Shown: positions 27,873 to 38,036, numbered from the stretch's first letter. The stretch is DNA of 64,000 nucleotides from Helicobacter pylori (GCF_030323545.1 NZ_CP122954.1:1-64000), one strand, 5' to 3'. Notes: generated by a model not told the origin, from the letters alone. Program-made: numbers and translations.

Positions 27873-28570
27873 GATTATACCAGCCTTTAAACGCTTATTC
27901 TTACAATAGCGATTCGCTTTTTTTATACGATTTTTCACGCCCTTTTATTAAAAATAGCGGCGCGATTTTAGACATAGGATCAGGGTGTGGAATCTTAGGC
28001 TTACTCTGTGCCAGAGACAACCCACTAGCGAGCGTTCATTTAGTGGAAAAGGATAGTAAAATGGCGTTTTGTTCCCAAAAAAACGCCCTTAAATTCCCTA
28101 ACGCTCAAGTGTTTGAGGGCGATTTTTTAGATTTCAACCCTCCGATTTTGTATGATATAATTGTGTGCAACCCTCCTTTTTACGCCTTAGGCTCTATCAA
28201 ATCTAAAATTAAAGGGCATGCGAGGCACCAGAGCGAATTAGATTTCGCTTCTTTAGCGGCTAAAGTGAAAAAATGCCTAAAACCTAAAGGGTATTTTATT
28301 TTTTGCTATGAAGCCTTGTCGCTTTGCTTGGTCATAGAGAGTTTAAAAAGCGTTAAACTCACGCTAGAAACTTTAAGGTTTGTCCAAAGTTTTAAAGACA
28401 AAAACGCCCATTTGATGCTTGGAGCGGCTAGGAATAATTCCAAAAGCGCTCTAAAAGTTTTGCCCCCTTTAATCACGCACCATTCCAAAAACCAAAGCGA
28501 CAACACCAAAGAAGTTCTAACCATCTATCAAATTTGTAACACTTATTCTATCAAAGCGCTTTTGAATTAG
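27854..28570 (+). CDS. TrmN6-like methyltransferase
   Basis: A 238-residue SAM-dependent methyltransferase related to TrmN6 (YfiC), which methylates A37 of tRNA-Val. SAM-binding motif I is ILDIGSGCGILGLL (about 37-50), and the catalytic motif for exocyclic amino methylation is VCNPPFYALG (about 103-112). The N-terminus RLYQPLNAYSYNSDSLFLYDF matches this family. The C-terminal tail is longer than usual. It starts within the 3' end of ribD, so it is probably translated by coupling. Confidence 0.85.
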   Translation: MDRKLLRLYQPLNAYSYNSDSLFLYDFSRPFIKNSGAILDIGSGCGILGLLCARDNPLASVHLVEKDSKMAFCSQKNALKFPNAQVFEGDFLDFNPPILYDIIVCNPPFYALGSIKSKIKGHARHQSELDFASLAAKVKKCLKPKGYFIFCYEALSLCLVIESLKSVKLTLETLRFVQSFKDKNAHLMLGAARNNSKSALKVLPPLITHHSKNQSDNTKEVLTIYQICNTYSIKALLN

Positions 28571-28594
28571 CGCCTCATCAATTAAGGATTAAAA

Positions 28595-30946
28595 ATGAAA
28601 TGTTCGCATTGCCAGTTGGAATTTAAAGAAAGTGAGCTTTTTAAAGAGGTGATCCATCATAAAGAATTGCATTTTTGCTGTGCAGGGTGCGCTAGGGTGT
28701 ATGCGTTATTGTTGGATTTGAATTTAGAGAGCTTTTATGACAAATTAAATGATTCCACTTTAGCCCCTGTAACGCCCCAAGATTCAATGAGCGCTTTGGA
28801 ATTAGAACAGGCCCTTGAAGAAAATAATAAGGGCGAATTAATTCTTAATCTTTTGTTAGAAAAAACGCATTGTAACGCTTGCTTGTGGCTCAATCAAAAG
28901 GTTTTAGAGCGCTTAAAGGGGGTTAAAAAAGTGAGCGTGAATTTCACTACCCACCATTTACAAATCGTGTTTGACAAGTCTTTAAACCCTAAAGAGATCG
29001 TTCAAAAAATTGAGAGTTTGGGCTATGGGGCTAAAATTTATAACGCAAAAAATTACGCTCTAAAAGCCCAAAAAGAGCAGCGCTCCTATTTACTCACTTT
29101 AAGCGTGGGGTTTTTTGCCACCATGAATTTGATGTTTATTGCAATTGCCAAATACGCGAGTTATGGTAGCGCGAGTTATGGCATTGGCATGGATAGGCTT
29201 ATGCAAAGGAATTTGGATCTCGTATCGCTTTTTTTAAGCTTGTTGGTGCTAGTGGTTGTGGGGCGTTTTTTCATTAAAGGGGCGTTTTATGGGCTAAAAA
29301 ATGGCGTTTTGGGCATGGATTTGAGCGTGTCTTTTGGCGCGTTATCGGCGTTTGTTTATTCTATTTATGCCATGTTGGTGTCCCAAGAGACTTATTTTGA
29401 AGCGAGCAGCACGATTTTAACGCTTGTTTTTGGCTCTAAGTTTTTGGAATTAAAGGCTAGGCTGTTTGCGAATGAAAAATGTCTGTCTCTAGAATCGCAT
29501 GAAATCCATAGCGTGATCGTTGTAGAAAATGGCAAGCAGATAGAAAAACACCCTAAAGATGTGGCGATAGGCTCTGTTGTTTGGGTGCCAAGCGGGGCTA
29601 AAATCGCTTTAGATGGCACGCTTTTAAATCATGCGAGCGTGGATGCGTCTTTGATCAGTGGGGAGTTTAAGCCTTTGGAATTGGGGGTTAATGATCCAAT
29701 TTTAGGGGGTTATGTGAATGCGGGCGTGCCTTTTAGCTATCAAGTGAGCGCTAATTTCCAAAACTCACGCCTTTCTGGTTTGTTAGAAACTTTAAAAAAG
29801 AGTTTTTTAGAAAAGCCCTTAATTGAGAGTAGCGCGAATAAAATTGCGGATATTTTTTCTAAAGCGGTGTTGTTTTTAGCCTTTATAAGCTTTTTGTTAT
29901 GGCAATTTGGTTTGGGGGGTGATTTTGAAAAAGCCTTAATGGTGTGTATTAGCGTGTTAGTCATCAGCTGCCCTTGCGCGTTCGCCTTGGCTACGCCCAT
30001 TGCGTTAGTGATAGGGGTGTTTAAAAACCCTTTGATCGTGTTTAAAGAAGCGTTGTTTTTAGAAACTCTGGCTAAAGTGAAAAAAATCTTTATAGACAAA
30101 ACCGGCACGCTCACGCAAAAAGAAGTCCTTTTAAAAGAAAAAATCATTTATGAAGAATTTGATGAAAGGCTTTTAAAGAGCCTTTTAAAAACCAGAGAGC
30201 ATTTAGCCCATAGCGCAATCCTTAAATCTCTAAATAGCGATGAGGTTAATTTAGAAAAGATAGAGTTTTTCGCTCATGGCCTGAAAGCGAGCTATTGCAA
30301 TGAAACTTTGCTAGTGGGGAGTTTGAAATTTTTAAACGCTATGGGGGTTAATATAAGGGCTAAAGAGAGCGCTAATATCATGGTAGGCTTTGCGAAAAAT
30401 AAGACTTTATGCGCGTTATTCATTTTAGAAGAGCGTTTGAAAAATAACGCTAAAGAAGTTATTCAGGCTTTACAAAATCAAGGCTTAGAATTAGAGATTT
30501 TAAGCGGGGATAATGAAAGCTCGGTTAAGGAGTGTGCGAAAAAATTAGGGATTTCTAAATATCATGCCCATTTAACCCCTGAAGATAAGGCTCAAACCAT
30601 CAGCTCTTATAAGGGCGTTTGCGCGATGGTAGGCGATGGCAATAATGACGCGCTAGCCTTAAAACAAGCGAGCGTTTCTTTAGGGTTTGAAAAAAGCGCT
30701 TTGAGTAAAAGCGCATGCGATATTTTACTTTTAGAAGAGGATTTGAGCTTGCTGAAAAAAGCGTTTTGTAACGCTCAAAAAGTCTATCAAGTGGTGTTGC
30801 AAAACATTGTTTTGAGCTTGATTTATAACGCTATTTTAATCCCAGTCGCTATGCTAGGATACATTAACCCTTTAATAGCGAGTTTGAGTATGAGCGCGAG
30901 TTCGCTCTTAGTGGTCTTAAATTCTTTGAGGTTGAAACGCTCTTAA
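28595..30946 (+). CDS. ccoI: Copper-transporting P1B-type ATPase (CcoI/FixI type)
   Basis: An inner-membrane copper ATPase of 783 residues. The N-terminus has the CcoI-type cysteine motif (CSHCQLEF and FCCAGCARVY, residues 3-36), then an HMA domain with HCNACLW (about 91-98). The P-type core follows: SCPCAFAL metal site (about 456-463), DKTGTLT phosphorylation site (about 501-507) and GDGNNDALAL hinge (about 680-689). This type exports Cu(I) for cbb3 oxidase maturation rather than for resistance. ccoG nearby supports this. The frame is complete and AAGGA precedes the ATG. Confidence 0.92.
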   Translation: MKCSHCQLEFKESELFKEVIHHKELHFCCAGCARVYALLLDLNLESFYDKLNDSTLAPVTPQDSMSALELEQALEENNKGELILNLLLEKTHCNACLWLNQKVLERLKGVKKVSVNFTTHHLQIVFDKSLNPKEIVQKIESLGYGAKIYNAKNYALKAQKEQRSYLLTLSVGFFATMNLMFIAIAKYASYGSASYGIGMDRLMQRNLDLVSLFLSLLVLVVVGRFFIKGAFYGLKNGVLGMDLSVSFGALSAFVYSIYAMLVSQETYFEASSTILTLVFGSKFLELKARLFANEKCLSLESHEIHSVIVVENGKQIEKHPKDVAIGSVVWVPSGAKIALDGTLLNHASVDASLISGEFKPLELGVNDPILGGYVNAGVPFSYQVSANFQNSRLSGLLETLKKSFLEKPLIESSANKIADIFSKAVLFLAFISFLLWQFGLGGDFEKALMVCISVLVISCPCAFALATPIALVIGVFKNPLIVFKEALFLETLAKVKKIFIDKTGTLTQKEVLLKEKIIYEEFDERLLKSLLKTREHLAHSAILKSLNSDEVNLEKIEFFAHGLKASYCNETLLVGSLKFLNAMGVNIRAKESANIMVGFAKNKTLCALFILEERLKNNAKEVIQALQNQGLELEILSGDNESSVKECAKKLGISKYHAHLTPEDKAQTISSYKGVCAMVGDGNNDALALKQASVSLGFEKSALSKSACDILLLEEDLSLLKKAFCNAQKVYQVVLQNIVLSLIYNAILIPVAMLGYINPLIASLSMSASSLLVVLNSLRLKRS

Positions 30947-31380
30947 ACAAACCACATCGTTTTGGCTAAAATGGCAATTAAAAAACCAAAAGTGAGAGCG
31001 ATAGGGTGGATATATTTACCAATAGGGTTTTTCTTACCCAAAAACTTACACGATAAAGAAAAAAGCACCAAAAGAAAAATGCTTAACGCTAAGATCACTT
31101 TAAGCATGAGTATCTTTTGAAAAGGGGTTTCACACCAGCCTTTATCGCCCCCCATGTATTGACTAAGCATCATGCCCCCTGTTAAAACAAGCCCTAAAAC
31201 GCATAAGGGCATGATTTTGATCGCTCTTTGAGCGATTCCTGTATTCGCTTTATTGGCAAACTCTTCGCCAAACATTTTCTTCACATTAGGGAAAATGACC
31301 CCATCAAAAAACAAGTAGCCAATAAAAATAATGGCGCACAATAAATGAACAACCAACACATAAGGATAAATCGCATCCAT
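30943..31380 (-). CDS. Small integral membrane protein, CopD-like
   Basis: A 145-residue protein with four hydrophobic segments (about 7-27, 53-75, 88-110, 122-143). The histidine in VVHLLCAIIFIGYLFF is typical of small CopD/HemJ-like haem or copper membrane proteins. The function is not known. It converges on ccoI, overlapping its stop by 4 bp. A minus-strand TATAGT at 31424-31429 and AAGGA at 31387-31391 support expression from its own promoter. Confidence 0.75.
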   Translation of the reverse strand: MDAIYPYVLVVHLLCAIIFIGYLFFDGVIFPNVKKMFGEEFANKANTGIAQRAIKIMPLCVLGLVLTGGMMLSQYMGGDKGWCETPFQKILMLKVILALSIFLLVLFSLSCKFLGKKNPIGKYIHPIALTFGFLIAILAKTMWFV

Positions 31381-31510
31381 TTAAAATCCTTTATTCATGG
31401 GAAAATTAAAGAGTTTTTAATCTACTATAAAAGGATTTTATTGTCAAGTATCCCACTATTATGGGAATTTTAGGGGTGGTTTTTGTTTGACTTTTAAGAT
31501 TACAATTAGC

Positions 31511-31516
31511 TATAAT
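31511..31516 (+). promoter_or_regulatory. -10 box of the Hor-type outer membrane protein gene
   Basis: TATAAT in an AT-rich spacer, 48 bp before the earliest start (GTG 31559) and 58 bp before ATG 31574. Confidence 0.5.
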
Positions 31517-31558
31517 AAAATAATTAAAAAAGTAACACTTAAGTGGAGACCCTAGAGG

Positions 31559-32725
31559 GTGGTGTTCAATTTTATGACAAAGAAGAAAAATAGAATGCAA
31601 GATTGCAAAATGGTTTGTAAAAATTTTAATCGTAAGGAATCTGTTTTGATAGCTCAATCTTTAGATATTTCTAAAAAAGGTTCGGTAATTTTAGGCGCTC
31701 TTTTGAGTTCGTTATGGCTGACAAACCCCTTAAATGCCCATGAAAAGAATGGCGCGTTTGTGGGGATTAGCTTGGAAGTGGGTAGGGCTGATCAAAAGAC
31801 AAACGCTTATAAAAACGGCGAGTTGTTTCAAGTGCCTTTTGGAGACGTTTCGGCTAATGATGATGGCAAAGTTCCTGACGGGCAGACCGGTGGCTGTCAG
31901 CCAGCTTCAGGGACGCCAGGAACGCCAGGCTACACTAAAGCTAACTGCGTGGTCAATTGGACTTCGCGCACCATGCTAAGCACCAATAAAAACATTCCTG
32001 GCCGTAACCAGCCGATGTATGGGCTAGGCGTGATGACAGGCTATAAGCATTTTATCGGCAAAAAGAGGTGGTTTGGGTTGCGTTATTACGGCTTTTTTGA
32101 TTATGGGCATACCAATTTCTCTAACTCCAGGGCCGCTAACGCTATATCGCCTTTCTATTTGAGCGATCAAAAAGCAGACATGTATACTTATGGTTTTGGC
32201 ACAGACATGCTTTTTAACATTATAGATAAGCCTAAAGCCACGGCCGGGTTTTTTGTGGGCGTGAATTTTGCGGGTAACACTTGGACTAATAATCGTGTGG
32301 GGTATTTTAAGGACGGGTATGTTTATGGCGTCAATACGGACGCTAACGCTTACATGACTAACGCTGATGGCACGATCACATGCGGGGACACGACGCCGGC
32401 GAGTTGTAATGTGGGGATTAACCCTAATAGCGTCTATACCACAGGAAAATTGAACGCTAAGGTGAATCACACGATTTTCCAATTTTTAGTGAATGTGGGC
32501 ATTAGGACTAATATTTTTGAACACCATGGCATTGAATTTGGTATCAAAATCCCCACGCTCCCTAACCACTTTTTTAAAGGCTCTACTACCATAAGAGCGA
32601 AAAAACAAGGCCCGCTAGAGAATGGCCAACCAACCACTATCACCGGAGCAGAAACCAATTTCAGTTTAACCCAAACCTTACGCCGTCAGTATTCTATGTA
32701 TTTGCGTTATGTTTATACTTTTTAA
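31559..32725 (+). CDS. horL: Hor-family outer membrane protein
   Basis: A Helicobacter outer membrane protein of the Hor family (388 residues from GTG 31559, or 383 from ATG 31574, which is also plausible). An unusually long polar N-terminus precedes the hydrophobic signal SVILGALLSSLWLTNPLNA (cleavage near residue 60). The mature start HEKNGAFVGISLEVGRADQK is typical of Hop/Hor proteins. The C-terminal beta domain includes YTYGFGTDMLFNI and GIEFGIKIPTLPNHFFKG and ends RYVYTF. A Gly/Pro-rich loop with TPGTPGY lies near residue 112. The gene name follows its position after ccoI and is the best guess. Confidence 0.82.
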   Translation: MVFNFMTKKKNRMQDCKMVCKNFNRKESVLIAQSLDISKKGSVILGALLSSLWLTNPLNAHEKNGAFVGISLEVGRADQKTNAYKNGELFQVPFGDVSANDDGKVPDGQTGGCQPASGTPGTPGYTKANCVVNWTSRTMLSTNKNIPGRNQPMYGLGVMTGYKHFIGKKRWFGLRYYGFFDYGHTNFSNSRAANAISPFYLSDQKADMYTYGFGTDMLFNIIDKPKATAGFFVGVNFAGNTWTNNRVGYFKDGYVYGVNTDANAYMTNADGTITCGDTTPASCNVGINPNSVYTTGKLNAKVNHTIFQFLVNVGIRTNIFEHHGIEFGIKIPTLPNHFFKGSTTIRAKKQGPLENGQPTTITGAETNFSLTQTLRRQYSMYLRYVYTF

Positions 32726-32754
32726 GTTTGGTAGGGTTTTTAGGCAAGGCTTAG

Positions 32755-32786
32755 ATTTGAAAGCTTGATGCTTTAAGCTTTCAAAT
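32755..32786. terminator. 12-bp perfect hairpin between convergent genes
   Basis: ATTTGAAAGCTT (32755-32766) and AAGCTTTCAAAT (32775-32786) form a perfect stem with an 8-nt loop. It lies after the outer membrane protein gene and across the stop codon of the convergent restriction gene. It may end transcription in both directions, though no strong T run follows. Confidence 0.5.
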
Positions 32787-34384
32787 GGTCATTGATCTGC
32801 AGCCATTCTGTGCTATTTTCTACTTTTTTGATAAAATCATTAATAGTATAACAGCATATATTAATATTGTCTTTGAATTGAGCAAATTTTGCATATTCTT
32901 TGGCATCATCATGGATATTTGGAGCTACAAAAACACTAAATTTTTCTCTAATATCAGTGCTATTTTTAATCAATTCTTTTAAATGTCTGGCAATAGGTAT
33001 CATTTCCAAGGCGCTTTGACTTCTATCTCTAATCAAGCTCACTTCTATATAACTTTGGGCTTTTGTGTCCATAGCTACAATATCAGGTTTATTACCGCTT
33101 GCTGTGTATACGGGCAAGCCTTCATCATCGCTTTTATAATTGGGTATCACGCTTAAATTTTTAAAATGTTGTTTCAAGAAAATAGCGCTTAAAAATTCCA
33201 AGCGTAAAGGTCTATCAATGAGTCTTAAAAAACTATCTTTTGATTCTTGCTTGTTGCAAGTAATGAGCAATTCTTGCTTGATAAAATCTTTAGTATAAGC
33301 GTTTGCTAGTTCATTCAATTTGCTTGATTTAACGCTCTCATCAGCGCTGATTGGAGCAGCGCTAACAAGAAAGCTATCCACGATCGCCATGTAGTTAAAA
33401 AAGGCGAGTTTGTTAGCTTGAGTGTCGTTTAAACAATCCCCTTTAAAAGCCTTATGAGTTTGTAAAATGTAATCTATTTTATTATTTTCATTAGTATTAA
33501 TATCAATAAACCTACCATTACCACGCAATGAAATAAGTCCTGTAATACGCATTTTTCTAATGTATTCATCAACGGCTTCGTTAATGATTTGGCTCATTTT
33601 AAATCGTATTTTATTAACACTTTCTAAAAGTTTTAGGCATTTTTCATAGATAAATTCATCTGAGTAACTGAATTCTGTCTGATTGATAGTAACAATTTCT
33701 TCTCTTAAACGAATAATGTAGTCATAAAGCCCATTGGCGTTATCGTCTTTCCAACAAAGTAAAATAGGGATTTCTTTGACAGATAGGGGAGTTAGATTGG
33801 CAGAGTTGTTTTAAAAGCGAGAGTAATAGTTTGAAGGGGTTGTTATGGTTTAAGTTCTTTTTATAAGGGTTTCCTACTTCATATTTAGACAGAGCGTTTA
33901 AAAATATAGCCCCAACTACGCTTTCATCAACGCTTTCTTTAAAAGCATCGTTTTCTTTATCATAATAAGCAAGAATAAGCATCTTAGCGCTATCGCTGAT
34001 GAGTATTTTCTCATATTTTGCATAGTAGCAAAAACCAAACTCACACATAAGCTTATACCAAGTGTCAAACCGACTTTCCCATCCATGCTCAAAGCCCATT
34101 TCTTTATGTTGTTGTGGGGATATTTCTATAATGCGTTCTAATTCTTTATCGCTAAAGATATATTCATTGGAGTCAAATTTTTCTTTCAATTCTTTATTTT
34201 GATTTAGAGAAGTAGGTCTATAAAGCCTATGAGCCAAAACGGATTTGACAATTTGCATGATCGTTGAAGATTGAAGAATTTGATTTTCAAACTTTCCTAA
34301 AACAGCTAAAAATTGTCCTATTCTTTTAGGGTTTCGCATGGTGGTTGAAAAGCTTAAAATTTTTCGTGCCGGTTTTTTAGTCAT
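32773..34384 (-). pseudogene. AlwI-like type IIS restriction endonuclease, frameshifted
   Basis: Two frames make one protein of about 536 residues. The upstream frame (34384 to 33740) has the AlwI-family N-terminus RKILSFSTTMRNPKRI and FLAVLGKFENQIL. It ends after 214 residues. The next frame is open from about 33813 through NLTPLSVKEIPILLCW and on to 32773, and carries the probable nuclease site GNKPDIVAMD...SYIEVSL. Dropping one base near 33806-33816 (the TTTTAAAACAAC stretch) joins them. AlwI cuts next to GGATC; this target is inferred from family only. With the frame broken the enzyme is probably inactive while its two methyltransferases remain intact. Confidence 0.8.
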
Positions 34385-34390
34385 AATTAA

Positions 34391-35290
34391 TCACCTATAA
34401 TTAGTTACAAAGATTTCTTGACTATATTCCTTAATAGTATTATCATTATAACTAATATAATTACTTTTGATATTAAAAATATAATATTTTTTAGCCCATT
34501 CTTTTAAAATAAAATTAGTCTCTCCCTTGTGATAAACAAGATTAGTTATACCAAATAAAACTCCCTTTTTATCTAGGCTATCTAAAACACCATATAAGGC
34601 TATCTCATTATTGCTATCCCATAACTTGTTGTATTCACTATTTGAGATTAAATAAGGGGGGTCAAAATAAACATAATCATCTTTTAAATAAGTGGTGTGG
34701 TTAAGGAAATCAATATAATCATCATTATGAAAAATAATGGTGTTTTGCTGTATAAAATCTATGTAGTTTTTTAGGGCATTATAAACATTTTCATTAAAAT
34801 CTACATTACCTACAGGTAAATTAAAAAGCCCTTTAGAATTAAATCTAATCATGTGATTAAACCCATAAATTAAAAGTAAATACAAATAGAGCATGTTGCT
34901 TTGATTGGAGTTAAAATCAGCCCTTAGTTTTTCATAAGCTATTTTATTGTATTTGGCGTAGTAAGTTTTTATATATTGTTTTTTTAATTCATCAGGGGCT
35001 GTAATCCCCTTAAAAGAGAAAGACAAGCCATAATGAATGATGATTTTAGACAATTCATCAAAAAGCTCACAAGTATTGAACTTGCTTAAAGTTTTATGTA
35101 AATTGATAATATTAGTATCTATGTCGTTAGCTAAGTATCTTTTAGCCTTAGTGTTTAAAAACACGCTACCCCCACCCACAAAAGGCTCAATAAATTGATT
35201 AATGTTATTTGGGAATAGCTTATTGAGTTGTGGCATAAGTTTATATTTATCCCCCACATAGAAAAAGGGAGAACGAATACCTTTTTTCAA
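34391..35290 (-). CDS. D12-class N6-adenine DNA methyltransferase (Dam/DpnM family)
   Basis: A 299-residue Dam-type methyltransferase. It has the N-terminal motif SPFFYVGDKYKL (motif X), SAM motif I FIEPFVGGGSVFLN (33-46) and catalytic motif IV VYFDPPYLIS (about 207-216). This family methylates adenine in GATC-like sites. It overlaps the upstream methyltransferase gene by 4 bp and is followed 6 bp later by the AlwI-like nuclease, forming an operon M-M-R. The block is clearly AT-richer than its surroundings, which suggests later acquisition. Together the two methylases would protect the two strands of an asymmetric site such as GGATC (inference). Confidence 0.88.
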   Translation of the reverse strand: MKKGIRSPFFYVGDKYKLMPQLNKLFPNNINQFIEPFVGGGSVFLNTKAKRYLANDIDTNIINLHKTLSKFNTCELFDELSKIIIHYGLSFSFKGITAPDELKKQYIKTYYAKYNKIAYEKLRADFNSNQSNMLYLYLLLIYGFNHMIRFNSKGLFNLPVGNVDFNENVYNALKNYIDFIQQNTIIFHNDDYIDFLNHTTYLKDDYVYFDPPYLISNSEYNKLWDSNNEIALYGVLDSLDKKGVLFGITNLVYHKGETNFILKEWAKKYYIFNIKSNYISYNDNTIKEYSQEIFVTNYR

Positions 35291-36288
35291 GGTTTCACTT
35301 CCACTATAAATAAAAATTCTTTATGCTCTTTAAAATCAGTTTTTCCTGAATTAAAAAAACCATGAGCCTTTTCTTTAACGCTTAATTTTCCTTTTTGACT
35401 CAAAATTTCCACTAAATCTTTAAAGCCTATTTTATTTTGCGAAGAGCTAGACTTAGAATTATAGGTATTATTATAGGTTAAAGCAATCCTTTTACAATCT
35501 AGTTTTTCAATCAAATCGCTTAATTCTTTCTTGGCATTAGAGCGACAATATTCGCTCATGTTCTCGCATAATGGTTTTAAAGCTGTTCCATAGAGTTTGG
35601 GTTTTTTCCACTGCACTAGGTTTTCATAGAGATGATAAAACCGGCTGTATTGCCTTGAATTGTATGGAGGGTCAATAAAGACTAAGTCCATTTTTAAGGT
35701 TTTAGCCAATTCGTTAGCGTTTTTTCTCTCTATCATGATATTTTTATCATGCTTTATAGGGTTAATAAGCTCAAAAATAAATCTATCTTGCAAAATCTCT
35801 TTTTTCCTATAAGCTTCATAATGCCCCACCGTGTTAGCTATCTTATCCATTGAATAAATCAGGCTTGTTAATAAAATATCTTTGTTTAATTTATCTAAAT
35901 TCAAGCTTTCTATATGCTCTCTAATGCTACCGATTTTGACACAATCTTTATAGCTGAAAAATTTGCCGCTAAAATGTTGGCTAAAATAATTTTCTTCTGG
36001 CTTTAAAGCTTGAGTATAATATTCTCTCAGCTCTTCAAGCGCCTTAAAATCAGCGTTTTGCCCCATAAAAAAAGCATGATAAATGATTTCATTAGAAAAT
36101 AAAATATCATTTATAATAATGTTTTTAATGTTAGGAATAGTGGCAAATTGACCAGACACTACCCCACTTCCGGCAAAAATATCGCACACGCTTTTGATAT
36201 TATTTAATTTTAAATTCCCAAATACCCACTCTATAAGCTTGGTTTTTGAGCCGATATACCGGCGGTTTTTTAGATTAAATTTTTCCAC
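35287..36288 (-). CDS. Second D12-class N6-adenine DNA methyltransferase
   Basis: A 333-residue methyltransferase with an N-terminal RRYIGSKTKLIEW motif, SAM motif I CDIFAGSGVVSGQF (about 35-48) and motif IV LVFIDPPYNSRQYS (about 202-215). The YIGSKTKL start and NSRQYSRFYHLYENLV segment mark the D12 subgroup that often appears as the second methylase of type IIS systems. It is the first gene of the operon and overlaps the next by ATGA. Its frame is intact. Confidence 0.86.
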   Translation of the reverse strand: MEKFNLKNRRYIGSKTKLIEWVFGNLKLNNIKSVCDIFAGSGVVSGQFATIPNIKNIIINDILFSNEIIYHAFFMGQNADFKALEELREYYTQALKPEENYFSQHFSGKFFSYKDCVKIGSIREHIESLNLDKLNKDILLTSLIYSMDKIANTVGHYEAYRKKEILQDRFIFELINPIKHDKNIMIERKNANELAKTLKMDLVFIDPPYNSRQYSRFYHLYENLVQWKKPKLYGTALKPLCENMSEYCRSNAKKELSDLIEKLDCKRIALTYNNTYNSKSSSSQNKIGFKDLVEILSQKGKLSVKEKAHGFFNSGKTDFKEHKEFLFIVEVKP

Positions 36289-36344
36289 TAGCCACCTTTA
36301 AACTAAGAGAATAAAACCACTTAGTAACATATAAGATTTAAAAA

Positions 36345-37412
36345 TCACAATCTCTTATTAAGCTTTTTAAAATACCAAAGACTAAGAGATAAGAATACAA
36401 AAAAGGGCGATAGCACGCCTATTTCAGGAATGAGTATCCCTGAAATGCTGAACTTCCCTAAAGCAAAGAATAGCCCCCAAACAACGAGCGTGATAATGAT
36501 AAATTTTAGCCCTAAAAGAGCCAGGTTTTCATAGCGGGCGAGACTGGGCGAAAAATAAGCGATTAAAACGCTTAAAAACGGCACAAAAAAGGGCAAAATC
36601 GCAAACACATACAAAAACGAGCGCACTTTTTTCGTGTCTGCGTTTTGGCGCACTAAAGCATGCAAGGATAAAAGAGCGTCTGTGATAGAAACCGAGGGCT
36701 TGTTTTGATAAATGGTGTCTAAAACTTTAGGGCGGAAATTTTTGAGCGTTTTAAAGGTTTCTAAACGAGTGGTGTTTAAAGCGTTGTTGCCCAGTTCAAA
36801 ACTTAAGGGCATCTCATAGATAGTGGTGTCATGCAAGATCCAATACTTGTCTTCAAAAAAAGCTTCTTTAGCTTCAGCGTAAGATTCTAAAGTCTTGTCT
36901 TTTAGGCGAAAAACCTTGATATTTTGGGCTTTTTGTAACAAGGGGTTAATCTTATCAAAATACACGTAATCATCGTTATATTTCACTAACAAATGCTCTG
37001 AGACGCTCAAAGAATTGTCTTTATAAATCAAATTTTGCGTTTTTTCCTCCATATACACAAAAGGAGTCGCGTTCAACCCCACATAAACGGCTGTGAAAAA
37101 CAAGCTAATCAAAAAAATAGGGCTTAAAATCTGGCATTTGGAAAAGCCAATGGAGAGCAGGGCGGTGTATTGGTTGGATTTAATGAATGCGATATAAAAT
37201 AAAACCATCGCCAAAAGCAAGGAAATGGGCAAGGTGTAATTGAGAGCGAATAAGATGTCATAGGTGAAAAATAAAATAATCATGTTCGCAGAATCAGGCA
37301 TTTTATCGGCGTATTTTAGGCTGTCAATGCCTACAAAAAACAATTCTAAAGCTAAAAGCACGATTAAAAAGTATTTGAAATAATACCACCCCACAAATCT
37401 AAACAAACGCAC
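36345..37412 (-). CDS. LptF/LptG-family lipopolysaccharide export permease
   Basis: A 355-residue YjgP/YjgQ-family membrane protein. It has three N-terminal transmembrane segments (about 10-30, 50-75, 95-118), a periplasmic beta-jellyroll domain (about 120-265) and three C-terminal segments. It works with LptB to extract LPS from the inner membrane towards LptC/LptA. Whether it is LptF or LptG cannot be settled from the sequence alone. It lies downstream of pth in the minus-strand cluster. Confidence 0.85.
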   Translation of the reverse strand: MRLFRFVGWYYFKYFLIVLLALELFFVGIDSLKYADKMPDSANMIILFFTYDILFALNYTLPISLLLAMVLFYIAFIKSNQYTALLSIGFSKCQILSPIFLISLFFTAVYVGLNATPFVYMEEKTQNLIYKDNSLSVSEHLLVKYNDDYVYFDKINPLLQKAQNIKVFRLKDKTLESYAEAKEAFFEDKYWILHDTTIYEMPLSFELGNNALNTTRLETFKTLKNFRPKVLDTIYQNKPSVSITDALLSLHALVRQNADTKKVRSFLYVFAILPFFVPFLSVLIAYFSPSLARYENLALLGLKFIIITLVVWGLFFALGKFSISGILIPEIGVLSPFFVFLSLSLWYFKKLNKRL

Positions 37413-37466
37413 TTTAAACCCTTATTCAAACCACGATAAAAACTTAAAATTTTTGATAGAGCGCAT

Positions 37467-38027
37467 TTAACTTTCTATTTTTAAAGGTTTTTTAAGCGTG
37501 AAACGATTTTGCGTAGCGTTAAAATCATGGCTTTCTATAAAAAATTTTAAGGCGTTTTTGGCATGTTCAAACACAGCGTTTTTTAAAGGCTCTTCGTTTT
37601 TGTGGAATTTTGAAAGCACATGCTCAATTACGCCAATTCCTTTAGAAATCCCCACCCTCAAGCGGTAATAAGAATTAGAACACAATAAATCAATGGATTT
37701 TAGGCCGTTATGCCCTCCATTCCCCCCACCCTTTTTAAACCTCACAACGCCTAAAGGTAAATCCAAGTCGTCATGGACAATTAAAAGCTCTTCAGTTTTG
37801 TAAAAATTTTTAGCGCTTAAAACACTCTCGCCGCTTAAATTCATGTAAGTTTGGGGCTTGAGTAAGATAAAATCCTTATAAACGCACAAACAAGCGTTGT
37901 GTTTGGAAGAAAAAGCGAAAGAAAGATCCAATTCGCTAACGAGCGAATCTAAAATATCAAAACCAGCGTTGTGTCTGGTGTGAGCGTAACGCAAAGTAGG
38001 GTTACCTAAACCCACTAAAAGCGTCAT
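37467..38027 (-). CDS. pth: Peptidyl-tRNA hydrolase
   Basis: Pth releases tRNA from peptidyl-tRNA dropped by ribosomes. The 186-residue protein has the family motifs [19 protein letters not shown] with catalytic His18-region, [13 protein letters not shown] and [20 protein letters not shown], which holds the catalytic Asp. It follows rplY by 9 bp, the usual rplY-pth pairing. Confidence 0.96.
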   Translation of the reverse strand: MTLLVGLGNPTLRYAHTRHNAGFDILDSLVSELDLSFAFSSKHNACLCVYKDFILLKPQTYMNLSGESVLSAKNFYKTEELLIVHDDLDLPLGVVRFKKGGGNGGHNGLKSIDLLCSNSYYRLRVGISKGIGVIEHVLSKFHKNEEPLKNAVFEHAKNALKFFIESHDFNATQNRFTLKKPLKIES

Positions 38028-38036
38028 AGCCTGAAA

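Noticed and set aside
31406-31657. 83-codon minus-strand frame opposite the Hor gene start
   Set aside because: No ribosome site and no family resemblance; it overlaps the promoter and start of a real gene.
36302-36389. ACTAAGAGA repeated at 36302-36310 and 36381-36389 as target-site duplication of the AlwI-like block
   Set aside because: Both copies are on the same side of the block and one lies inside the neighbouring gene, so it does not bracket the insertion.
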